A stretch of 19,646 bases of DNA from contig CANHJJ010000009.1 in NCBI GenBank assembly GCA_947460565.1, positions 1-19,646 on the forward strand, read 5' to 3'. Below are positions 8,312-17,100 of this stretch, piece after piece. The position numbers were made by a program, and so were the translations under genes. The notes under the pieces were generated by a model. It was given only the letters and a program-made list of their open reading frames with translations. It ran no database searches and had not been told where the DNA came from. How positions within the stretch are numbered: the stretch's first letter is position 1; each line of letters opens with the position of its first letter. This DNA comes from Bacteroidota bacterium (lineage in GTDB: Bacteria; Bacteroidota; Bacteroidia; UKL13-3).

Positions 8312-8327
8312 ACGTTTAATTAAACGT
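8312..8327. repeat. 16-bp perfect palindrome between tdh-like gene and xerD
   Basis: The sequence is ACGTTTAA followed by TTAAACGT, a perfect dyad with no spacer. It lies 15 bases upstream of the xerD start codon and 16 bases past the stop of the dehydrogenase gene. With no loop and no T-tract it is a poor terminator. A protein-binding site controlling xerD is a possible reading but is not demonstrated. Confidence 0.45.
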
Positions 8328-8343
8328 TTGTACTATGTATGCA

Positions 8344-9276
8344 TTATTTTAAATTATCGAGCATATCCTTGGTCATGGCGCTCAAATCAAAATCATTGTG
8401 CCAGCCCCAATCTTCGCGAGCTCTAGTATCATCAATGCTTCCCGGCCAGCTATTAGCGATGGCTTGTCTAAAATCGGGTTTGTAAGTGATGCTAAATTCA
8501 GGAATATGTTTGCGGATTTCGTTAGCAATTTCTTTTGGCGAAAAGCTTATGCCTGCCACATTATAGCTACTGCGTATTTTTACTTTATCAGCAGGTGATT
8601 CCATCAATTGAATAGTGGCTTTCAAAGCATCAGGCATATACATCATCGGAAGCGTAGTATCTTCACTTAAGAAGCACTCGTAGCTTTTGGTTTTCAATGC
8701 TTCATGGTAGATGTGTACTGCATAATCAGTGGTTCCACCACCTGGTGCAGATTTATGACCTATTAAGCCTGGATAGCGAATGCTACGCACATCCACACCA
8801 TACTTTTGATGATAGTATTCGCAATACCTTTCACCTGCTTGCTTACTGATTCCATAAATGGTATTTGGTTCCATAACCGTATATTGAGGTGTGTTTACCC
8901 TTGGGGTACTAGGACCAAAAACTGCAATTGAACTAGGCCAATATACTTTTTTAATCATACCTTCTTTTGCAGCATCCAACACATTAAACAAGCCTTCCAT
9001 ATTTAGGTCCCAAGCCAATTTAGGTTTTTGCTCGGCAGTGGCAGAAAGCAAAGCAGCTAACAAATACACTTGGCTAACACCATGCTTTTTAATCACTTCA
9101 TACATACCTTGGCGATTCATAGCATCCAATTTCTCGTAAGGACCTAAAGGATTTTCAACATCTTTCACATCCGCACAAACCACATTGTCGTGACCGTAGT
9201 TGTTTCGCAATGTTTCTGCTAATTCTAACCCTATTTGGCCTTGCGAGCCGATGATAAGTATCTTTTCCGTTGACAT
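8344..9276 (-). CDS. SDR-type L-threonine 3-dehydrogenase (NAD-dependent epimerase/dehydratase family)
   Basis: The 310-residue protein is an extended SDR. GSQGQIG at 10-16 gives the GxxGxxG nucleotide-binding loop, and D36 at the end of strand beta2 favours NAD over NADP. SSIAVFG at 115-121 supplies the catalytic Ser, and Y141-x3-K145 (TIYGISK) the catalytic Tyr/Lys pair. The segments RYPGLIG, GGGTTDYAV and LPMMYMPDA are, from family knowledge, hallmarks of the UDP-galactose-epimerase-like threonine dehydrogenases. These convert L-threonine to 2-amino-3-oxobutyrate in threonine catabolism. They are unrelated in fold to E. coli Tdh, which is a zinc MDR enzyme. The usual next-step gene (kbl, glycine C-acetyltransferase) is not in the window. 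A good promoter match lies just upstream. A sugar epimerase is the main alternative but fits these motifs less well. Confidence 0.82.
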   Translation of the reverse strand: MSTEKILIIGSQGQIGLELAETLRNNYGHDNVVCADVKDVENPLGPYEKLDAMNRQGMYEVIKKHGVSQVYLLAALLSATAEQKPKLAWDLNMEGLFNVLDAAKEGMIKKVYWPSSIAVFGPSTPRVNTPQYTVMEPNTIYGISKQAGERYCEYYHQKYGVDVRSIRYPGLIGHKSAPGGGTTDYAVHIYHEALKTKSYECFLSEDTTLPMMYMPDALKATIQLMESPADKVKIRSSYNVAGISFSPKEIANEIRKHIPEFSITYKPDFRQAIANSWPGSIDDTRAREDWGWHNDFDLSAMTKDMLDNLK

Positions 9277-9298
9277 GATGTATAGTGATTAACGCTTT

Positions 9299-9328
9299 CA
9301 AATGTATAAAAGCAGATAGAATTATCAA
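9299..9328 (-). promoter_or_regulatory. Predicted promoter of the threonine dehydrogenase gene
   Basis: On the minus strand TTG (9326-9328), a 19-base spacer and TACATTTG (9299-9306) match the Bacteroidota -33/-7 arrangement exactly. The -7 box ends 22 bases before the ATG, leaving a short leader. Confidence 0.55.
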
Positions 9329-9376
9329 GAATGATTGTATACACATTGTGGATGAAGTATCCATCTGGTGTTACGC

Positions 9377-9749
9377 TCAATTGGAATCTATCAAATCCCA
9401 AACTTTATTATTGAAATCAGTTTTTGAAATCCCACAAATTCTCTCCAAAGCCTTGAAATAATTTTATTGCCTTTTTCTTATATACCACAACTAAGCAATT
9501 CCATAACTGCAGCAAAGCCTTTTTCCTTTTCAAGTTTTTGTATGACGAGCGCATTGATTACAAAATCAACATTCAATAGAAATTTTGATTTCTCATCATA
9601 GTTTTTACTTTCATTGAAGAGAGACAACCAATCTGTATTTTATTATTTGTAGCATATTGCTTAAACCGTTTTAAAATTTCTTTCCAAGACAATCCCAAAG
9701 ATCCGGCATAGAAATAGGGTGTCAAAAATATGATAATAGAATAAACAAA
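9377..9749 (-). pseudogene. Frameshifted remnant of a secreted-protein gene, 3' part only
   Basis: This stretch has no intact ORF, but the minus strand reads as one eroded protein of about 120 residues across three segments. The first (9749 to about 9640) includes YFYAGSLGLSWKEILKRF and KQYATNNK. The second (about 9641-9481) includes DWLSLFNESKNYDE, LNVDFVINALVIQKLEKEKG and FAAVMELLSCG. The third (9463-9377) reads NYFKALERICGISKTDF, then NNKVWDLIDSN and TGA. Each change of frame fits loss of one A in an AAAA run (9638-9641 and 9462-9465). An in-frame TAA at 9478-9480 is a third lesion. The order (SWKE-helix, FVINALVI helix, GIS...F...W end) resembles, from memory, the C-terminal region of secreted peptidase-like Bacteroidota proteins; that family assignment is tentative. 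The remnant begins directly after the TAA of the TPR kinase gene and has no ATG start. Confidence 0.55.
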
Positions 9750-11774
9750 TTAGGCTTGCAAAGGCAAGCTGAACAAGAAACAAGAGCCTTTGCCTTGTTC
9801 GCTTTCCAGCCATATTTGGCCCTTATTTTTTTCCACGTATTCTTTGCATAGCATCAAACCGAGACCAGTTCCTTTTTCATTACCAGTACCTTTGGTACTG
9901 TTGTTTTTATATTGAGTAAAAAGTAATGGAATTTTATCTGTTGAAATACCAACCCCATTATCTAAAACAGATATGTGAATGAAATCTCCTTTAATCTGAG
10001 AACTTATACTTACGCTTCCACCTTCATGGGTAAATTTAATAGCGTTGGATACAAGGTTGCGCACCACCAAATTAATGGTATCTATATCGCCATAGGCAAA
10101 TGAATCATCATCTACCAAATTCTCAAGTTCAATGCTTTTCTGTGATGCATTTCCACTGAGCAAGGCAACATTATCAGCGGCAATATCATACATATTTAGC
10201 TTTATTATATTGATTGTATTCCCTTTTATTTGCTCAGAAGCCCATACCAACAAATTCTCAAGCAAATCAATGGTATTGTTAACCGAACCGGCTATTTCAC
10301 CCGTCAAATGCTTTTCATCAGAAGGCTTATAGTTTTTATTACTAATAAGTTCAAAATACAATTTCATGGATGTAAGATTGTTTCTCAAATCATGCGAGAT
10401 GATGGAGAAAAAGCGGTCTTTTACATTATTCAGTTGCGTTAATTGTTCCTTTTGAAGTATGATTTCTTTGTTTTGCTTTTCAAGGGCATTGGCTATTCTT
10501 TTGTTTTTAATAAAAAAATAAACCACCACCGCAAAAAGGGTTAACAGCAAAGCAGAAAATGCCAAAAGAAAATTACGCACCCTTCTTTCATCTTGTCTTT
10601 GCAGGTTGTTCAACTCGCTTTCTCTTTTCAATAATTCAATTTCTGATTGCTTGCTTTTGGCTTCATAATCGGCCTCAAGGGTATTCATTCGTTTTAAGAT
10701 CGAATCATTGTACAATGAATCCTTCATGTTATTACTCAGCGATTGAAAGGTAATGGATTTCCCCTTTTCATTAGTTGATTTATATAATGCTTCTAATCCT
10801 TCATAGGCAATGTTCAACTCAATATTTAAACCTGTTCTTTTCGATACATCAATGGCTCTCTTAAAATGAAAATCAGCACCTGCATAATCCGTTTGGGCAG
10901 TATACACATATCCCAAAACATTATAATTAGAGGCCAGGAGGGGCTTGATGTTTAATCCTTGTGCTAGCTTTAAAGATTGCTTAGCATAAGAAAGTGCTTT
11001 ATCATATTGCTTGTGCTCATAATTGGCCTTAGCCAAATTATGCAAGGTAGATGCCTCTCCAGCAGTATTTTTTATTTCTCTATACACTTGCAAAGATTTC
11101 ATAAAAAAGAGCTCGGCCTTGCTATAATTCTTTTGTCTTAAATAGATATTTCCTATATTATCGTAACTACTTAGCAACCTAAATTTATTCTTATTTTGCT
11201 CATAAATATTTAATGCTTTTATGTTGTATTCAATGGCTTTACTGAAATTGTTCTGTCGTTCAAAAACATTGGCTAGGTTTGAGTATGCATTCAATTTTGC
11301 ATTTTCATCCTTACTCTTTTCATAATATTTTAAGGCAATAAAATAATGTTCAGTCGCTGCTGTTAATACACCTTGCGCTAATGAAATATTTCCCAATTGA
11401 ATCTGAACTTCCGCTAATCCAGAACCTGACAAACCTAATTGAACTGACTTATTGTAATATTCTTTAGCTTGATTAAAATTGGCTTGATTAAAATAGAGTG
11501 AAGCGATGGTTTTAGATAAAAACAAACTGTTACTCTTATCATCTATTTTAGAACAAATATCGAAAGCTTGTTTGTAATAGTCTATGGCGTGCAACGTATT
11601 GATATACCTATAATGATTTGCCAATTCATTCAATATCGATACTTTATCTTTATCACCTGCAGAACGAAGCATATTGTTTAAACTATCTACATAATTGTTT
11701 TGCGCAAAAACATTTGATTGCACAAAAACAATTACCAAACAACATACTATTTTCAGGTCTTTGATGATATTCAT
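9750..11774 (-). CDS. TPR-repeat sensor histidine kinase
   Basis: The 674-residue kinase has a signal peptide (1-25, ending SNVFAQ), then a TPR array (about 40-335) with units such as ANVFERQNNFSKAIEYNIKA and AKANYEHKQYDKALSYAKQS. A coiled coil follows (about 360-400), then one membrane helix (401-423) and a cytoplasmic HisKA/HATPase_c core. Key residues are H461 in SIISHDLRNNL, N577 in LVSNAIKFT, D605 in LDNGVGI and GTGLGL at 635-640. The TPR part should lie in the periplasm and sense a protein or peptide partner. It has no receiver domain; its partner is the response regulator whose TAA directly precedes this ATG. The H box has Asn where Pro is common (RNNL rather than RNPL). Bacteroidota encode many such TPR kinases of unknown signal. 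Confidence 0.92.
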   Translation of the reverse strand: MNIIKDLKIVCCLVIVFVQSNVFAQNNYVDSLNNMLRSAGDKDKVSILNELANHYRYINTLHAIDYYKQAFDICSKIDDKSNSLFLSKTIASLYFNQANFNQAKEYYNKSVQLGLSGSGLAEVQIQLGNISLAQGVLTAATEHYFIALKYYEKSKDENAKLNAYSNLANVFERQNNFSKAIEYNIKALNIYEQNKNKFRLLSSYDNIGNIYLRQKNYSKAELFFMKSLQVYREIKNTAGEASTLHNLAKANYEHKQYDKALSYAKQSLKLAQGLNIKPLLASNYNVLGYVYTAQTDYAGADFHFKRAIDVSKRTGLNIELNIAYEGLEALYKSTNEKGKSITFQSLSNNMKDSLYNDSILKRMNTLEADYEAKSKQSEIELLKRESELNNLQRQDERRVRNFLLAFSALLLTLFAVVVYFFIKNKRIANALEKQNKEIILQKEQLTQLNNVKDRFFSIISHDLRNNLTSMKLYFELISNKNYKPSDEKHLTGEIAGSVNNTIDLLENLLVWASEQIKGNTINIIKLNMYDIAADNVALLSGNASQKSIELENLVDDDSFAYGDIDTINLVVRNLVSNAIKFTHEGGSVSISSQIKGDFIHISVLDNGVGISTDKIPLLFTQYKNNSTKGTGNEKGTGLGLMLCKEYVEKNKGQIWLESEQGKGSCFLFSLPLQA
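9754..9769 (-). terminator. Possible hairpin at the end of the TPR kinase gene
   Basis: GCTTGC and GCAAGC form a 6-bp stem with a 4-base loop covering the last codons of the kinase gene, followed on the minus strand by CTAATTTGTTTATT. The T-tract is interrupted, so terminator function is uncertain. Confidence 0.3.
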
Positions 11775-12491
11775 TTAAGATGGAGAATTTTCGACCAATT
11801 TAAATCCAGATCCATGAATATTTGTAATTTCTAAAGAAATATCGTCTTTAATAATTTTTCTCAACTTATTTATATAGACATCTAGGTTTCTTGCAGTATA
11901 AAAATCATCTCTACCCCATATGCTAAGCAATATAGCATTGCGAGATAAAAGCATATTTTTATTTTGGATAAACAATTTCAACAAGTTACTTTCTGTTGAA
12001 CTGATTTTCTTTTCAACTTCGTTATTAACGAATACAACATGATTCGAAGTATCAATTTTTGTATTCCCGACAACAATCACTTCTTCCATGGCTAATATAG
12101 AGACATTATTTCCTTTGGTTCGCTTTAAAATAGCCTTCATTCTGGCCACAAGCTCATTGGTACTAAATGGCTTGGTCATATATTCATCTGCACCAATTTC
12201 AAATCCTTTTAACTTATCCTCCTCATCGGTATTAGCCGTTAAAAATATGATAGGAGTCAATGCATCTTTTTTTCTAATTAGCTCAGCCAATTCGTAACCA
12301 TTTTTCTTTGGCATATTCACATCCAAGATACAAATATCAAAACGTTCTTTATCAAATGATCTCCATCCTTCTTCTCCATCTTTGCAAAGCTTAACACTAA
12401 AACCACTTAATCTTAAATTTTCCTTTAATAAGGCTCCAATACTCAATTCATCATCAACTACTAAAACATGTGGCAATGCTTCTATTTCCAT
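11775..12491 (-). CDS. OmpR-family response regulator transcription factor
   Basis: The 238-residue protein has a receiver domain (about 7-122) with the acidic pocket D13/D14 (VLVVDDE), phosphoacceptor D57 (ILDVNMP), T85 (FLTAN) and K107 (MTKPF). A winged-helix Trans_reg_C DNA-binding domain follows (about 140-233: SSTESNLLKLFIQNKN, then RNLDVYINKLRKIIKDD and the wing IHGSGFKLV). It should bind DNA as a dimer when phosphorylated by the TPR kinase encoded directly downstream (TAA|ATG with no spacer), forming a two-gene operon. A -7-like TACATTTG and a 7-bp inverted repeat lie just upstream of its start and could serve autoregulation. Target genes cannot be deduced. Confidence 0.92.
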   Translation of the reverse strand: MEIEALPHVLVVDDELSIGALLKENLRLSGFSVKLCKDGEEGWRSFDKERFDICILDVNMPKKNGYELAELIRKKDALTPIIFLTANTDEEDKLKGFEIGADEYMTKPFSTNELVARMKAILKRTKGNNVSILAMEEVIVVGNTKIDTSNHVVFVNNEVEKKISSTESNLLKLFIQNKNMLLSRNAILLSIWGRDDFYTARNLDVYINKLRKIIKDDISLEITNIHGSGFKLVENSPS

Positions 12492-12499
12492 AATATAGG

Positions 12500-12516
12500 T
12501 TGTTAATTTTTAACAA
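12500..12516. repeat. Inverted repeat at the regulator promoter, candidate operator
   Basis: TTGTTAA and TTAACAA form perfect 7-bp arms around TTT. The repeat starts 9 bases upstream of the response-regulator ATG and overlaps the end of the -7 element, so a bound protein would cover the transcription start. Autoregulation by the OmpR-type product is an inference. Confidence 0.35.
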
Positions 12517-12521
12517 ATGTA
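12514..12521 (-). promoter_or_regulatory. Predicted -7 promoter element of the two-component operon
   Basis: TACATTTG on the minus strand is an exact TAnnTTTG match and the same octamer as at the threonine dehydrogenase promoter. No TTG occurs at 17-23 bases upstream; the nearest is 13 bases away, inside a hairpin. The promoter may therefore be weak or activator-dependent. Confidence 0.4.
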
Positions 12522-12532
12522 AAAAAGCGTTT

Positions 12533-12555
12533 GGCAATCACTGCTAATGATTGCC
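12533..12555 (-). terminator. Hairpin downstream of the LutB-like gene
   Basis: GGCAATCA and TGATTGCC form a perfect 8-bp stem with a 7-base loop. On the minus strand it is followed by AAACGC and then a run of six Ts. It lies 65 bases past the stop of the LutB-like gene and immediately upstream of the regulator promoter, so it probably insulates the two units. The gap before the T-run makes it atypical. Confidence 0.45.
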
Positions 12556-12619
12556 TTTAAAAATTCTTAATAATTTTATTGAGTGTATATAGGAATATGA
12601 AACCAATGAAGTAAATAGG

Positions 12620-13999
12620 CTATTTAATACCATTTATTTCACGCCATAATTGGTTAAATGACTTGTCTTCAATTTTAGGTAATTCTCTATCTTCACCCCA
12701 ATCTGTTTTAAAGAATTGCTTGAAGGTAAAGTTCTTGATTCCCGCTGCCCTATCCAAATTTTTCCGACTCATCATGGCTTTCTTCCAAGTATACCATGCT
12801 AATTTTTCACCAGTAGTTGAAACTCCAAGTTGTCGGGCATCTCGTCTATTTCGAAGCAAATGGGTATGTAAATCAATATTAACGGGGCAAACATTTGAAC
12901 AGTTTCCACAGCTAGTTGATGCATCACTCAAGTACGTATTGTCGGTCAAACCATCTTTCAAAGGAGTAACCACCATACCAATAGGACCAGATTCAATATT
13001 GGTTTTAAATGCATGACCCCCTATTTGGGTGTATACAGGACAAACATGGTGACAGGCACCGCAATTAATACAATGCAAAGCATCTCGTTGCTCATGAGTT
13101 TGAAGCAAATTTGATCGGCCATTATCTATTAAAATAACAATAAACTCAGAAGGGCTGTCATTATCAATATTAGCATTTTTAGGCCCATACAAAGTATTAT
13201 AAGAAGAAATGCGCTGTCCAGTGCCATAAGAAGAAAGTAGCGCATGAAATAGATCTATATCACTCAAGCTAGGAAGTACTTTATCAATACCCGCTAATAC
13301 AATATGTGTTTTAGCAAAAGAGGTACATAATTGCACATTACCTTCATTATCAGTGATAGACACAAAACCACTATCAGAAATTAAGAAGTTGGCACCTGTT
13401 ATACAAACATCTGCCTGATAGTATTTACTTCTTAGTTGTTCAGCTATATCTTTAGCTATCTCCTTTTCATCAGCATTCAATGATGTACGAATGGTGGAAT
13501 TCAAAGATTCGTTAACCTTTGATTTTTCAACATGTAACAAAGGCATAAAGTCATGCGATGTTTTTGTTTTTAAAGAACTAAGCAGATAAGTACCAAAATC
13601 TGTTTCCTTTGTTTCAAAACCTTTTCCATTCAAGTATGGAGTCAATCCAATTTCGTCACCAATGGAAGTTTTACTTTTAATGATAGATTTGGCATTTAGG
13701 CGTTTTAATTGCTGCTCAATCTCATTAAGGGCAGTTACATCATCATGCGCCCAAATTACTTTACCGCCTTTACGGGTTATTGAAGCTTCAAATTCAATTA
13801 AGTATTTATCAAGATTTTCAGTTACGCGCCATTTGGCATAAGCAGCTCTGTTTTTGGCCAATTCCAATGAACCAAATTGTTCAAGTGATTTGTTGTGTTG
13901 CTGGGCATACCTATTTATGGCAGATTGTGTCTTTAATTTGATAGACCCATCAGCTAAACTTTGATGTATGTTTTTATTAAACTCTTCTTGATAACGCAT
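12620..13999 (-). CDS. lutB: LutB-like lactate-utilization iron-sulfur protein (LUD domain)
   Basis: The 459-residue length is close to LutB/YkgF proteins. A LUD domain occupies about 70-295, including ITGANFLISDSGFVSITDNEGNVQL, where family members have the 'TGANF.iae.G..v..eNEGN' motif. A ferredoxin-like part follows, with C310-C313-C316-C320-P (CINCGACHHVCP) and a second group C364-C367-C371-P (CGNCSNVCP). A C-terminal region with WYTWKKAMMSR completes the family layout. LutB acts with LutA and LutC to oxidise L-lactate to pyruvate in the cytoplasm, passing electrons on through Fe-S clusters. Neither lutA nor lutC is next to it here, so it is either split from its partners or serves a related oxidation. 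Upstream, TATAATTTG at 14030-14038 is an imperfect -7 match. Confidence 0.85.
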   Translation of the reverse strand: MRYQEEFNKNIHQSLADGSIKLKTQSAINRYAQQHNKSLEQFGSLELAKNRAAYAKWRVTENLDKYLIEFEASITRKGGKVIWAHDDVTALNEIEQQLKRLNAKSIIKSKTSIGDEIGLTPYLNGKGFETKETDFGTYLLSSLKTKTSHDFMPLLHVEKSKVNESLNSTIRTSLNADEKEIAKDIAEQLRSKYYQADVCITGANFLISDSGFVSITDNEGNVQLCTSFAKTHIVLAGIDKVLPSLSDIDLFHALLSSYGTGQRISSYNTLYGPKNANIDNDSPSEFIVILIDNGRSNLLQTHEQRDALHCINCGACHHVCPVYTQIGGHAFKTNIESGPIGMVVTPLKDGLTDNTYLSDASTSCGNCSNVCPVNIDLHTHLLRNRRDARQLGVSTTGEKLAWYTWKKAMMSRKNLDRAAGIKNFTFKQFFKTDWGEDRELPKIEDKSFNQLWREINGIK

Positions 14000-14090
14000 T
14001 TTGAAAGCAGCAACAGTTCAAAGTAAATTCAAATTATAGTATCAAACAACTACCAAACAAATAAATATTAACACATTGCTAAATATAAAC

Positions 14091-14121
14091 AAGAAAGGCT
14101 ACCCAATGGGTAGCCTTTCTT
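14091..14121 (-). terminator. Strong rho-independent-type terminator of the giant secreted protein gene
   Basis: Arms AAGAAAGGCTACCC and GGGTAGCCTTTCTT form a perfect 14-bp stem with a 3-base loop. The hairpin lies 16 bases past the stop codon of the minus-strand giant gene, and the minus strand continues with T-rich CTTTCTTGTTTATATTT. This is the clearest terminator in the window. Confidence 0.85.
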
Positions 14122-14137
14122 GAAGGATTAAACCTAA

Positions 14138-17100
14138 TTATTTTTGTTTAACAACAGTACGATAAATTGTAGTATCGTCAAATTCAATTTTAATTAAATA
14201 GGTACTAGAAGTGGATGAAAATTCATTTTCTTCTAATCTAAAGCTATGCTTTCCAGCAGCCAATTTACCAAAGGCATGTTGACTCACATTTCTTCCTAAC
14301 ATATCTAATATGGTTACATTAACGTTTCTAGACTCATCTAGTGTGAAATCTAAATTTGTAGTTTCTGAGAATGGATTAGGGTATGTGTTAACGCTAAATT
14401 TATTTGCTAATAAGTCATTAATACCCACATTGTCATTTTGGAATGAATCAACTGCAGTGATCGAACAGCCCGATCTTCCATCATCCACTCTTAATGTGAT
14501 TGTGTACCATTGTTTACCTTTATCGAAGTAGAAGCTAGGATTCGCCACATTAAAGGTAGTACGAGGTAAATCATTAATAGTCCAAGTGTAGTTGGTAGGG
14601 CTAATACTATCAGCAACATTTGTTGGTACCATTTTAAACCTACGTTGACCAAATCCAATAGAATCAATTTTGATTTTTACAGAAGGAGCAGGAACCACAT
14701 TGATTGGTAAGTAGGCTGTATCAGAACAAGTGCTGCTAACTGACTTAACAATCAACTGAACATTATAGGTATTTACGCCATTAAAAACAAAAGTAGGAGA
14801 TTGTTCTGTACTTCCATTTAAGCCGCTAAATGTCCATTTATTTTCCAATGCTGAATTATCAGGCATACGCGAAGAGTTGTTAAACACAACTGCGGAGTTG
14901 TTACAAACAGTAGTTCTAGAAGCTGAGAATTGAGCAACTGGTTTATAACTTACAATCACTGGTAAAGTGATAGAATCTTTACAACCATTGTTTATTTCAG
15001 TAGCTACTAATTTCACATAGAATGGATTATCTACATCTGCAATAGATGAGTAGGTTTTGTTTGGCGTGACACCATCATAAGTAGTATTATCACCTAAATT
15101 CCAACTATAGTTTACATTATTAAATCCACCACTGAAAGATGAAGTATTGGTAAAGTCTACTGGTTGAGATTTTGAAGTGCCAGGACCTGAAGCACATGCA
15201 GTAGTATATTTAAAGTTAGCCACAGGTTTATCAAATATGGTGGCAGTTCTACGCAAAGTATCAGCACAACCATAGTTTGATCGAGCAATTAAGGTAACCA
15301 AATAAGTACCACTCGCAGGGTATTTATAAGTAGGTGTAGCACCTAAAGAAATATCACCATTGCCAAAATCCCAGAAACGACCAACCGATCCTGAACCAAT
15401 TGTAGATGAATCTGACAATGGCAATTTAACACCTAAACAAACATTAGAGGTAGTGAATCTAGCTTTTGGTCTGGCAAAAACATATATCTGGTTTTGGGTT
15501 TGCTCTTGCTCACAACCTTCAGTGTTTTTAATTTTCAATTTAACTGAGTAGGTTGTGTCAGATTGACCAAAGTAAAAGTTAGCATTGGCAGTTGTTTGCG
15601 ATGAACCAGGGAAAGACCATAAATAAGTTGAACCTAATGGTTGGGCATTTGACTTAAAGCTTGTTGGTTTTAAAGCATCACCTGTACAAGGTAAATCATA
15701 AGTAAAATTAACTGTTGGACTAGTTCTAACAAAAATTTGTTTTGTTGCACTACCAGTTATTCCTAGACGATTCCCAACCGTTAACCTTACGGTATATATA
15801 CCACCTGCTAAATATGCTTTTTGTACAATTTGAGTACCCGCGCTTGAGTTATCACCAAAACTCCAAATGTAATTATACGGTCCATCACCAGGTGCGCTTA
15901 ATGAGTTACCTGTAAATAGTAAATTAGTTAAAGCACAAACTGTATCAACACTAGAAATCAATTGAGGAACTGGAGTTGAAATAACACTTAACACACGAGA
16001 ATAAGTAGAATCACAACCTGTGGTATTAAGTCTGATACTCAAATTCAAGTTAAAGGTACTATTTAACTCGCTTGCTTGCGCAATAAATCTTAAAGCAGGC
16101 AAAGTAGATGCATTACCTGGCAATAGAGTAAAGTTTTGGGCAGAAGTGCCTGTTGAAGTTTTTAGTGAATAATTAGCCACTTCCCACAAGGTGCCATAAT
16201 CGGCATTTGTCAAGAATGATGGTGCTTTAATTTCATAAGTTAGTGTATCACCCACTCTTGCACCATCAGGGAAGAAAGATGTTCCATCATTAAAGGCACC
16301 GGTGAAGGCTGTTACTCTTGGAGAAACATATGGGCCATTGTAAAAACGACCAATTGCTATAGACACGGTATCAGGTAAATAATTGCTACATCCAGATAAA
16401 GGATTAACTGCATTAATGACAACTTTAACAGTATCAGCACTTCTATTAGGAGGCAATTTGTATGTTAATGATGCACCGGTTCCATTATAATCAATCATTG
16501 AATTACCCATTTTAACAATATCATATGAAGAATAAACAAATCTTGGATCAGATCCTGATAAAGTAAAAGAGGCCGAATCCCTGAAACAAGCATTCAGTAA
16601 TTTAGGACTAATAGCTTGACTTTGGAAGTCATCAAATACTTGAATAGAGTCAATAAGCATATTTTGACCCGCACCGGCAGCAACACCATCAAAGGCAATA
16701 CGAATACCTTGAAGACCTGCAAAGTTTGCAAGACAAACCTCAAACACCGTATACCTACCAAAACTTAAACTTTGATTCACCCTTATAAAATTGGCTACAG
16801 AACCATAGTAATTACCAATACCAACCTTAATGTCCAAATTGTCCAATTTAGTATTAACATCGTTACTTTGCCAAAAAGCAAATCTCAATGTTGGATTTTG
16901 CATATTGGTAAAATCAAAACAAGGCGAAAGTAATCTTGCGGATGAATTGGCCGTGAATGTTGAAGAATTAAAATTGGCTGTTTTCAATCCGCTGTATGGA
17001 GGCGCTGAAGGGTTTATTGCAGAACCTGTTTGTCCTAACAACCAAGTAGCATTTCCACTTAAATTAAGCACTTGCCAATAAGGAACATTTCCACCTTCAA

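Noticed and set aside
8327..8354. Possible dif-like site next to xerD: the half TTATTTTAAAT differs by one base from the E. coli XerD-binding half-site.
   Set aside because: Most of that half is the end of the dehydrogenase coding sequence (codons for DNLK and the stop). The opposite XerC-type half does not match, so it is most likely chance.
12884..12907. Second Fe-S motif of the LutB-like protein lacks the first Cys of CxxCxxCxxxCP.
   Set aside because: From memory, many LutB/YkgF proteins have Ser here (ASSLCGAC-type), so this is probably normal for the family rather than a lost ligand.
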